Shown here: one piece after another, positions 53,381 through 62,600 of the stretch | Numbering within the stretch: position 1 is the stretch's first letter | Layout of the letters: each line of letters begins with the position of its first letter | Source of the DNA: Parietichytrium sp. I65-24A | Taxonomy: Eukaryota; Sar; Bigyra; Thraustochytrida; Thraustochytriidae | Direction of reading: 5' to 3' | NCBI GenBank assembly: GCA_012862575.1 | Contig: BLSF01000105.1 | Location: 1-64,000 of the forward strand | Length of the DNA: 64,000 bases | Notes under the pieces: model-generated | Databases searched by the model: none | The model's input: only the letters and a program-made list of their open reading frames with translations | What the model was told of the DNA's origin: nothing | Position numbers and translations under genes: made by a program

Positions 53381-54763
53381 ATGGACGGCCCATGGGGCCT
53401 TCGCCCCGACCTCCCGAGGGAGTGCTTCAACAATAGCATATGCGGCGAAAGGCTCGTGGAGGCGAACACGGACTGCAGCGACAACATCACATGTGTAGTG
53501 GACGAATTAGTTCTTGCGTGGGCCAGAGAAGGGAAACTCACAGCCTGTATGAACAATCTGTGCTATTGCTCGCCGTCGTTCTGGAGGGATGACGAATCTT
53601 GCACAGGCGTCACGACAGCCACGCAAATCAGCGCATTGGTCTACCTTGCGCTCGCCGTCTCCAGCGCATGTGTTTTGGTATATGGCATGTACCCGTTGAT
53701 AGTTTTGTACGTGCTCAAAGCATTGCCCATTCGAGCATCAGAAGCAGCGTGCTTGTACGGATGCCTAGCGCTCTTCAGCACGTTTGTGCTCGACTTTGTA
53801 GTTTTTTTTAGGCACTTTGGAGACCCCGGTGCGCTTATCAGTGCCCCAATGACGTTCTTCGTCAGCTGCACAGGCATTTTTACCATTCTGGCGTTCTTGC
53901 GGCTCGCACTCACCTGGGTGGATTTGGCTGCCAAAGTGGACACTCTTACATCTTACAGCACCCGTCTGGAGAGGTGGAAGGTTTATATGTACGTGCTCAT
54001 CGCCCTTTGGGTTATCGCGGGGATTGTGAGCCTTTCGCTTGGCGGCTTGCATTTTCTTGCCGTCGCAAGCATACTGTTCTCGATCGTGTTGGGTGGTGCA
54101 CTTCTCGTCGGGTCAAGCCTTATGTTTTTCTTGTTCCGAGACAGCAAGCCTACCTCCGCGCAAGGTTGGGCTACTTTCTTCAAATTGGTGTGTCTTGCGT
54201 CGCACAAGGCCATCTCAACGCCCGAGTTCCTGCAGAGATCTTCTCGCACCCTGAACACCACGACGCGGAGCTCGGTCGTCTCTCGAGATCATCGCGAGGA
54301 GCAGCAGTCTTATAAGACCTTCTCGAAGCGGATCTTGACCGCCGCCTTCCGGATTAACACGTTTCTGCTGATTTTCGCCATCTCCACAGTCGTCTTGTTG
54401 GCTCTCGACGGTGAAGTGCACTCCTCTTCCGCTAGGTTTTGGTATCTTCTCGCCACTCTTTGCGTGCAAGGGTCTCTTTGTGCGGGACTTGGTGTGTTAT
54501 TCTGGTTCTTTCGGAAAAGCTATCGCGTCCGCATTAGAAACGCCAAGAACGGTACACTCCCAGCGCGAAACTCGTCGGTGTCTAGCTCTGGTCACGATGA
54601 CAAGCCCAAAAGTGTGGAGCTCACTCAATGCAGCGCCACCACAGGCACGAGGAGCGACGTGAGCCGACGCAGTGACCTTAGCATTGTGCCTGCGAGACTA
54701 ACGGAGCGCGAGACGACCGTAGAAGAACAGGAGCTTGAGGCGAACCCTGGAGCTCAGCTTTGA
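53381..54763 (+). CDS. Seven-helix membrane protein with Cys-rich ectodomain (orphan receptor-like)
   Basis: The protein has 460 residues. Residues 1-80 carry eight cysteines (two in CFNNSIC, CSDNITC, CMNNLCYC and CTG) and Asn-Ser/Thr glycosylation sites, as expected for an extracellular domain. Hydrophobic segments lie at about 83-111, 119-142, 153-180, 199-220, 222-251, 331-350 and 358-380, giving seven likely helices. A long cytoplasmic loop of about 80 residues separates helices five and six, and a Ser/Thr-rich tail of about 80 residues follows helix seven. The topology suits a G-protein-coupled receptor, but I see neither DRY nor NPxxY, so the family is not assigned. No cleavable signal peptide follows the ATG; an upstream exon or uncleaved insertion is possible. 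Confidence 0.75.
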   Translation: MDGPWGLRPDLPRECFNNSICGERLVEANTDCSDNITCVVDELVLAWAREGKLTACMNNLCYCSPSFWRDDESCTGVTTATQISALVYLALAVSSACVLVYGMYPLIVLYVLKALPIRASEAACLYGCLALFSTFVLDFVVFFRHFGDPGALISAPMTFFVSCTGIFTILAFLRLALTWVDLAAKVDTLTSYSTRLERWKVYMYVLIALWVIAGIVSLSLGGLHFLAVASILFSIVLGGALLVGSSLMFFLFRDSKPTSAQGWATFFKLVCLASHKAISTPEFLQRSSRTLNTTTRSSVVSRDHREEQQSYKTFSKRILTAAFRINTFLLIFAISTVVLLALDGEVHSSSARFWYLLATLCVQGSLCAGLGVLFWFFRKSYRVRIRNAKNGTLPARNSSVSSSGHDDKPKSVELTQCSATTGTRSDVSRRSDLSIVPARLTERETTVEEQELEANPGAQL

Positions 54764-55225
54764 ACAGTCATACCTTTTTCTTTCCTGCTTACACGTGTAT
54801 TATATAGAGCATGTTTTGACCTTTGCGTGCCAAGCTGCCGCATCTTTTGTTGCCGTTGATCCGTAGCTAGTTTTGGGAGTGACCGGTCCTTCTATTGACA
54901 GAGCGCTGGAATGCCCATTTTTCGAGTTCTGAAGGGCGACTTTCGAGGAGGTAGCCCGGTTTGCAAGCACCTCATGCATGTCCTGCCATTCTTGCCATTA
55001 TTTGTTCCTCTTTTCGAACGAGCAAGGGAGAATTCGCCTGTGAGTTTGATGGGCAAGCGCCAAGCCCTTCTTTCGGAATGGACTCCACGAAAGAATGGGG
55101 TAAATAAATTGAAAAAACTCATGTTGATTGAGAGAATGTGTGTACAAGATCAATTTCAAAATTATTTTACGTCTACTGATTCTTTTTCAGTGGGCAGTTT
55201 GTCACAAATACTTATCGGGGCCGAT

Positions 55226-55663
55226 TTAGTTCTTGTAGTCAAGCTTCTCGTCAGATGGCTTGATTCCAAGAATCTCGCGGCACCGGCTGAATGGGCCAGT
55301 GTGCCAGAACTGGTTCTCCCACACCTCGTTGCGAGCCAAGTCGCGGTCAAGAAGACGGCGCTCGAAGTTGCGTCTCACGGCTGGGTTAAGTGTGGTTTCT
55401 GGGGCGCGGGCATCAGAGCTCACAAGCTTGGACACTCCCATAAAGCACGCCAATGAAACGCAAAACACGAGCGGAATGATCTCTGGCTTGGCGCGCCAGT
55501 TAAAGAACACCTCGCGGAGCTTCTCCTTCTGCATCACATTAGGGTGCCCGCCTGCTGACATGCCAGCTGGGAACTTCGCCTCGGTCTTTGTCGCCACATT
55601 CCGGACCTGCGATGCCCGGCTCACTGCGAGCCGTGCAGTTCTCTTGGTCATGTTCGCCAACAT
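55226..55663 (-). CDS. Small mitochondrial inner-membrane protein, NDUFA4/B12D-like (paralogue A)
   Basis: The protein has 145 residues from an AAG-ATG start (frame open upstream without ATG). The first 30 residues are rich in Arg, Ser, Thr and Ala without acids, like a mitochondrial presequence. GGHPNVMQKEKLREVFFNW precedes one hydrophobic helix (about 60-80) after a Pro-Glu pair, the arrangement seen in NDUFA4/B12D subunits of respiratory complexes. The tail ends REILGI-PSD-KLDYKN, shared with the second paralogue at 57545. I infer an oxidative-phosphorylation accessory subunit; the exact complex is not certain. Confidence 0.7.
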   Translation of the reverse strand: MLANMTKRTARLAVSRASQVRNVATKTEAKFPAGMSAGGHPNVMQKEKLREVFFNWRAKPEIIPLVFCVSLACFMGVSKLVSSDARAPETTLNPAVRRNFERRLLDRDLARNEVWENQFWHTGPFSRCREILGIKPSDEKLDYKN

Positions 55664-57450
55664 CTTGCGCTCTCTCTTTGCTCTCTGCTGCTTATTGCTT
55701 TTGCTCTTGTTGTTGCTTTGTCCTTTGCGTCTTTGCGTTTGGGTTTTGCTCTTCTGGCTCGCCTTGCCCAATCCGAGTCCAACGAAGAAATATCTTCCCG
55801 GAGAAATTTATTCCGTGGATTATTGGCCGGCTAGAGCCAAAGGCACAGACCCTCTCTTCCTTTTCGCAGAGTCGGGAGAGGCGTTGGTTTAAAGTTTACT
55901 GTAAATGTAAATGTAAAAAGTGGATCAAACTCACAGTCAGAGATTCAGATTCATTTGTTTTCATTCAGATTGCTGAAAAGACACAACAGCTCTAGTACCG
56001 AGTACTCGATTTTGGACCCAAGGTCTTTCGAGGGGGCGAAGAAAATCGCAGTCGATTGGCAGATCGTTCCTGGGAACAAACAAGCATGCGGACCTTTTCG
56101 ATTGGAGACGTCGCTCCGTGGTTCGGCAACCCGCGCAATTTCTTACGGATCAGCTCACGACGGTCTCCAAATCTCTACACTGATTCCGAATTGGAGTGCT
56201 CTCCTCAAAACGCAACGTAACATTGGCCGTTCCTTGTACCAACCAACAGTGCGGGGAATTTTCCTGAGAAGGCATGGAACCTAGCTAAAAGATAGACGCC
56301 ACGGTACAGAGCACTATCGCATAGATATAACTAATAATCATCTAAGTCCACTCGGACTTCTCACTGAACTGAGCAGTTGCTCCTATCTAGCTACCCTATT
56401 AAGAAGTTCAATGCGTAGTCAAGACTACCGGCGAATAAGCTTCATCAGTACATTACCTTAATGTTCTCGCACCATTATTAGTGCCTTACGTATGCGCTCA
56501 AAGCAGTCCTGTTCCTCTTGTTTCGCCTGTTTCGATCAGTTTCGCCTGTTCTTCCAGGGTATGCTGATAACTAGCTCTAGGTATAGTAGTGCGCACCGTT
56601 TGCAATTGTAACCTCGTTCCGCAGAAGGACTTATGTTCCTGGCTATGACTCACTCATGGGTAGGTAGCAATAATGCATTACTGCGTGCACGGTAAAAAGT
56701 AATGAGAAGATAGTTCCTCGGGAATCTCTCTCACGTTCACAGTCAGTGAATGTCAGTGACACACCAATTGTCAACGACTTCGTTACACGTCGCCAGTCCA
56801 AAGTTCACATGCTCAAATGGACAAGTTTGTATGGCCATGCTGACTAACCGTGTTCCGAGCGTTTCTGATTTCTTTCGTTTCGAAGGAAAGAAGGAAAGGA
56901 AAAGAAAAGAAAAGAAAGAAGCTCACTGCAAGAATTATCAGTACTTCAGCTAGCTCTCTCTCTAACAGATGACGGCGGCAAACCAGTTCAGAACATTCAG
57001 AATTCAGGAAAACATTCCGCGCGGAACCGATCGATGGTCGAAGAGCCCAACAACTTTCCAAGCAACGAGCTTTTGATTCCTCAAAGTTTCTGCTCTCCAC
57101 GTGCGTGCGCGGTGGCCGTCCCTATGCGGTCCTCTAGCAGTTGTTGCAGCGAACTGTGCGCCAAAATTCCGCGAGTGCACCTGAAAAGTAACGACAGTGT
57201 GGGGATCTTTCCAGGGAACAGTAGCCGCCGCTAGTGGAAACGCGAGCCGCGACCCGGGTTAAGTAAAGCTCTAGGGCCGAGTGGAAGTTTCGGGTGTTGC
57301 GAGAAACAGAGGGAAGCCGTATCAAAGAGTCTCAGAGTTTGTGGTATCGGGGAATAGGCTTCCCATCAATCACGGTAACTTTGGGAGAAAGGACAAGTGT
57401 CAATGCCAACGATATCTTGCCCAACAAACCCAAAACACAAGCAAAGCAAA
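55664..57450. other. Spacer between the two divergent NDUFA4/B12D-like paralogues
   Basis: About 1.8 kb without a recognised gene. It should carry both promoters. Partial element cores CTCACAGTCAG (55930) and TCACAGTCAGT (56737) and ATTCAGA-rich words near 55940-55975 and 56990-57005 are present. A purine-rich run lies near 56880-56925. Confidence 0.5.
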
Positions 57451-57489
57451 ACAACAACAACAACAAAACAACAACAACAACAACAACAA
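57451..57489 (+). repeat. (CAA)n leader repeat of paralogue B
   Basis: About a dozen CAA units with one AAAAC break end 56 bp before the ATG. CAA repeats are unstructured in mRNA and can favour initiation, which is an inference here. The frame through them (poly Gln/Asn) is probably leader, because the mitochondrial presequence begins at the later ATG. Confidence 0.7.
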
Positions 57490-57544
57490 GCACCACAAGC
57501 AACAACAGGAAGCCAACGTGCGACTTTCCAACTACACTTCCAAG

Positions 57545-57958
57545 ATGATGAATGCAAGCAAGACCTTCGCCACTCGCGCTGTGCGCCAGATGAGCACCTC
57601 CGCAACCAAGTTCCCAGCTAAGGGCTTGGCCGACGGCGGACACCCATACGTGCTCCAGAAAGAAGCTATCCGCGAAAAGTTCTTCAACTTCAAAAAGACC
57701 CCAGAGAACGCCGTCATCGCAACTGTGGTAACCTTTGCGTGCTCCCTCGGAGTCTTCAAGCTCTACCACGACAGCCGCAACCCAGATACCGTGTGGGCCC
57801 CAACCAGGCGCGGCGACTTCGAGAAGCGCGTGCTTGGACGTGAGGAGGCCCATGCAGAGCCATGGAGGAGCAGCTTCTTCCACAACGGCCTCTTCAGCCG
57901 CCCTCGCGAAATTCTCGGAATCGTGCCATCCGACGCCAAGCTTGACTACAAGAACTAA
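57545..57958 (+). CDS. Small mitochondrial inner-membrane protein, NDUFA4/B12D-like (paralogue B)
   Basis: 137 residues from tandem ATGs in the AAG-ATG context. Residues 1-25 (MMNASKTFATRAVRQMSTSA...) look like a presequence. DGGHPYVLQKEAIREKFFNF is followed by a Pro-Glu pair, one hydrophobic helix (about 52-72), a Pro-Asp/Val segment as in B12D, and the tail FSRPREILGIVPSDAKLDYKN in common with paralogue A. The two align without large gaps along the conserved part, at roughly half identity by eye. A longer in-frame extension upstream is Gln/Asn repeat DNA and is rejected as coding. The function as a respiratory accessory subunit is inferred. Confidence 0.75.
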   Translation: MMNASKTFATRAVRQMSTSATKFPAKGLADGGHPYVLQKEAIREKFFNFKKTPENAVIATVVTFACSLGVFKLYHDSRNPDTVWAPTRRGDFEKRVLGREEAHAEPWRSSFFHNGLFSRPREILGIVPSDAKLDYKN

Positions 57959-59458
57959 ACCCTCTTGCAGGGCTGTTGACCCCGAACTGAATATTGACCA
58001 ACCCATCGTCGTAGCTCTATACCTAGTAACTTGATCTGCCTTTTTAGCAAACAACAACAAAACCTTTTTCCGAATGCCCCCGTCAATGAATTTCTTTCGA
58101 GGAGTAGCCAGAAATCAGAAACTAGATTTCTTTCGAGGAGCAGCCAGAAATCAGAAACTAGAAACGGAGACCAACAAGGAAAGTTCCCAGACCTCACATC
58201 ACAGTCCAATCGCACTCGGCTCAGCTGCGACGCTTAGAAACGGCCAGTGCTCTGGCGCTAGCTAGCTAGAAACGTTTCTTTTCTCTTCGAGGAAGGATTC
58301 ACGGCAAATTCTCCGAAATTTAGCCTCCGAATATATTATTCCGTTGCTCTCATTCCCGGCCGGGCCAAGACTCGAGAGTGAGAGTATTCCTGCCAACTTG
58401 GCGACTTGTTGGGGCCCCGCACCTAGGCTGCTTTCATCGCAAACGTGTCAGGAAATGTATTTGCGGGGGATCCCACAAGAGGGGCCCGTCTCCTCTCGCT
58501 GTTGTACTTGCATGTATTCACCGGTACCGATATCAGTGCCGGTACTCTATCAATACATGCTGGCCGGGAACCGAACAAAAGCAAGCGCTGCCGCGTCTTC
58601 TTTCAATTAAAATGTCTGATTGTCACAGCAAATAAGCATTGGTTATTGGTTCTCAAATGCTGGGACATCGTTCCAACGGCGCACCGCGTTGAAAAAGCCG
58701 GCGCGAGCTTTGCTGTGACCCGAAACCAGCTGCTCGCCAGTGGTGCCAACTCCTTCCAACATGAGCTGCAACTTATTGAGGCTCTTGCAGGGTGAAACGG
58801 CCAAGTTTGCGGACGAAAAAAAAAAAAAGAATCGAAAGGACGATAGAAGCGCCAACAAGATCTTAAATTTCCTCCTGACGTCGCGCATTGTGACGGTGAG
58901 AGCCACATCGAACCGTTCGACGGATCCTAAAAAGCAACAAGAAAAGAAGAGAAAGCAGCAAATCTCGCGCCACGGTCCATGCTCAGAACTCTCAGAACAC
59001 GACAACTTCCCATTCAACACTTCCTTCACGGCAAGTACCTATCACCTCGTCCACGCTATCTACATTTTCCGGCAGTGAATAGAGTAAGAATCTCACTCCC
59101 TGCACGTCCCAAGCACCACCTGCATAATGCAGGCATTTCGCCTCTTACGGTCTGTCTAGCCATAACCAACACCTGCGCGAGGGAGAATCTATGTATCCAG
59201 CATCAGGACGCGAGCAGTTGCGAATCCGCGCACAGTGAGCGCCCCAGTTCCGGTTCTGCAGCACCACCACCGCGTCCGCGCTGATTGTTACGCGCACCGC
59301 GCACCGCGCAGCAGGGTCCCCGCTCGGAGAAACCAAACCGATTTCCCCGAGGAAGGTCCCAGGAACACGCCGCGGCCGCGAAGAAACGAGAAGAGACGAG
59401 ACGAGAAGAAAAGAGTGTCCGCGCAGTCCCCACTCACTCACTCACTCTCCACTCACTC
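57959..59458. other. Spacer between paralogue B and the ubiquitin-protease promoter
   Basis: About 1.5 kb with no recognised gene. It holds the tandem 36-bp duplication (58090-58161) and an inverted set of CCGGTAC words near 58522-58545. The short open frames seen are unconvincing. Confidence 0.5.
58090..58161. repeat. Tandem duplication of a 36-bp unit
   Basis: Units 58090-58125 and 58126-58161 differ at one base (T/C at unit position 16). The pair sits about 130 bp after the stop of paralogue B, so it may lie in its 3' UTR. The near identity suggests a recent duplication. Confidence 0.85.
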
Positions 59459-59473
59459 CACTCACTGTCAGTC
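59459..59473 (+). promoter_or_regulatory. CTCACTGTCAG element upstream of the ubiquitin-protease gene
   Basis: CACTCACTGTCAGTC carries the full core and differs from the 15-bp consensus only at both ends. It lies 177 bp before the ATG in gene orientation and follows CACT repeats. Confidence 0.4.
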
Positions 59474-59563
59474 AAACTAAGCTCTAAAGCTCACTCACTC
59501 ACACTCCCATTAGTTGGCCCACTTGCAGGAGCTGCGCGACCAGGAGGGAGCAGGAGAGGCCAC

Positions 59564-59631
59564 AAGAGAGAGAGAGGTCAAGAGATAGAGAGAGAGAGAG
59601 ATAGAGAGAGAGAGGTCAAGAGAGAGAGAGA
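59564..59631 (+). repeat. (GA)n tract with AGGTCA interruptions in the ubiquitin-protease leader
   Basis: Repeated GA runs, two of them preceded by AGGTCAAGA, end 19 bp before the ATG. Being so close, they are likely transcribed leader. The sense orientation matches the GA tracts of eS6, MYB and cytochrome b5. Confidence 0.75.
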
Positions 59632-59649
59632 AGCAGAAGAAGACTGAAG

Positions 59650-62600
59650 ATGAGTGCGGACCACGGCGCACTGTCGCTCGCAGTATCAGCGTGCGCTCTC
59701 CTAGGCCGCTCCAAAGACGACGGCCTTCGCGCCTTGCACGCCATCATCCGCAGCGTGGAGACACCTCGTTCCCCAAATTCCCCGAACTCCCCAAATTCCC
59801 CGTCTCGGCGAACGGGCAGCCTGGACGGCTCGGAGATGCTGATGCTGAAGAGGCTGAAGAGTCTGAAGAGGCTGGGCAGACTGGCGCTGTTGGTGGCGGC
59901 GCAGGTGGAATGCGACGCTGCTCTGGCGGCGGTGGGCGTGCACTGCGTGCAGGAAGGGCTGTCCGCGTTCTTGCTGCGGCTGGTGGCGGCCATGGTCGTG
60001 GCGAGGCGGTTCAAAGCGCTGCATGCGCTGGCGGCTCCCGCCGTGGAAGCGCTGCTGCCGAGGGTGCTGGGTGCGGCCAGCGCCAGTTCGAGTGCCAGTG
60101 CGAGCCCGCTTTCGGCAGCGGCGAAGGAGGAGCGGCAAGTGTTGGAGATGATGATGCTCGGCGCGGCGCACTCGCCGGCGATCGCGATGCAGGCGAGCGC
60201 CGCGCTGGCGGAGGCGGTGGACAGGGGGAATGAGCTGGCGCAGAGGTACGTCCTGGCGCTGGCGCAGTTGCACTGGATGCACGTGGCCGCGCTGCGGAGG
60301 TCCGCCGAGGCTGGGCTGGACAGGCCGCTGGGCGATTTGAGGGAAGCGCAGGACTGGCAGCGAGCATGCTCATGGGTGAGGAACCCACTCTCGGCGCTGC
60401 CATTCCCAGCCGAGGAGGAGGAGGAGGAGAAGGAGGATAGCGACAACTACAACGACAACGAAGAGGAGGGGGCCAAAGAGTTTGACTTTGTGTATCCTTA
60501 CTTTGCCTGGCCTGAAGGCCGCTGGGACCTCGAGCCGCAGCTTGGTGGGGCTCCGTACTTTACGCTCTGTGCCGTCATGGAGGGCAAGTCTACCAAGGTG
60601 TGCGGTGCCTTGCGGGAGCTCTCCCAAGCGCGGGACGTCGCAGATAGAATAGTTGTTGGAACGAGAATAAAACCTTCACCCTTGTCAAGCGGGAACTGTC
60701 CTTTTGAAATCGTGCACGGCAGTATTGTAAAAATGAACTCGGCTACTTATGACAAAGAGGGCCACGGTGCGCCAGTCAAATACCAAGTCTTTTCCGGTGG
60801 TCTGCTGGGGTTGCTGGGTCGAGGGTCTGAATTTGTTCCAGTCCTCGGCGTACCTTGTCGCCTGGAAAAAAGCTCGACCGTTTTCAATTTTGGGGGCAGT
60901 CTTAGCACGGACCTCGCGCTCCGATCCAATGTGCAGCTTACAAGCGGCCAATCGCTGTCTTTAAACCCATTGGCAAACTTTCCATTCAGCGCTGGGTGGA
61001 CGTTTCAGTGCTGGGTACTCTCTGACCAATGCGATTTGTGGGCTCCCGTCGCGCGCTTCGACCCATTCCTGCTCCTCATCAAAGCCGGCGAGGGGTCCAC
61101 CGAACTGGCGCTATTTTCGAAAGAGAAAAATGATGGAGAGTCGGCCTCGGACGGCTCAGGGTCCTACTTGCTCTCGGCGAAGACAAATTGCAACGTAAAG
61201 AGTCACAAGCGTTGGACCCAGGTCGCGTGGTCTGGAGGCCCAGATCGAACCGTGCAGCTCTACGTGAACGGTGAGCGAGTTTCGGAGCCCATCATCGCAT
61301 CGCCTTCCGTCAATGAGGTAACCTCTGTTCGCTTTGGAGCCGATACTCCGCCGCTTCCATGGACGGAAACGTCTTGCTCGGTAAAGCCGTGCTATAGCTT
61401 TATTAAAGTTTGGGCACAGAAACTCGCTGATACTTTGATTCAGAACCACTATGAGGAGGGCTTTCAGATCTGCTGTGCCGAAGGCGGCTTCATCAAGCAA
61501 CAACCCAGCCCCTGGGCGGTATACCCTCTTCACGGACCCGCCGCAGTAGCCCTCTGCGACGTCAGCGGCAACCCCAGTGCGCGGCACTTGCACCTGGCTG
61601 GCTCTTACGGGCGTTTTGAAACGGCACCTCCTGCGCAAGAAAGGCAACCTGGAATACACGCCGTCGTCACCGACGACGCGCAATCAGGCATTACTGTGTT
61701 CGGCAGGTGCCTGTCGATCTCTCCAACCTTGACGGTCTCTGCAGGGTCGTCGGTGTGGACCAGGTCGAGATTTAGCGCGAGCGGAGGCATCAGTATTGCC
61801 ATGGAGCTTTCGTGTGCAGACTCTGAGGACGCCGAGTGCTGTTTGCTTCTTCATGGGGGGTCAATCTGGGACCTGACGAAGAGCGCGTTTTCCCCATTCA
61901 AAGAGGCTCAGCATCAGATGAGACTGTACTTCAAGTATGGCCAGAACGGGGACATTCAGTGTGTTGTTGAAACCCCCGCCGGGGAGCCGCTCCTGCACGT
62001 GTTTTCTGGAGCCCTCTCTGGGGATGTTGCCAGGCCTGGGTTATTTTTGTTGCAGGTCGAGTACACAGAACCTGGTTATTTGCGCGTGTTTGTTGCACGT
62101 TCCGAGATCATGCGTTTCAGAGTCAATTTGGAAAGCGAGCTCGGGCTTGGAAACTATGGCGGGGTCTTTGTTGGCGCTCTATGTAAAAATCGCGAGATGA
62201 CCGTGACGTGTCTCCAGGTTCAAGGGTGGGCCAGGGAACCTATTCCAGATTTCGAACGAGTGGCTGCAACTGTGATCGAAAAGGAGCACTCTGCTCCAGT
62301 TGCAAGCCGCTCAAGTACTGACCCACAACCAGTGAGCGACTCCGCAACCTCTGACTCTATCATTTCCCTTGAATGGAATTGTCCGTCCTGCACATTGGTC
62401 AACTCTTCGTTCGATTCGACTTGTTCTGCATGTGGCTCTAGAAGGTCCGACTCGGCAGGGAAAAACCCAGTCAACGCATCGGCCATGCAATCGGGCGGCA
62501 GTACAGACAAGTGGGTGTGCTCGAAATGCACATTTGCCAACTCACCAATGGCTCCCACTTGCGAAATTTGTACTGACCCAAACCCAAACCTCGGCAACCC

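Noticed and set aside
57281-57544. 88-codon N-terminal extension of paralogue B
   Set aside because: Starts at a non-ATG codon and is mainly the CAA leader repeat translated as Gln/Asn; the mitochondrial presequence starts at 57545.
59616-60446. 276-codon minus frame at the ubiquitin-protease start
   Set aside because: Antisense of Ala/Leu-rich coding sequence; Ser/Ala-rich with no domain.
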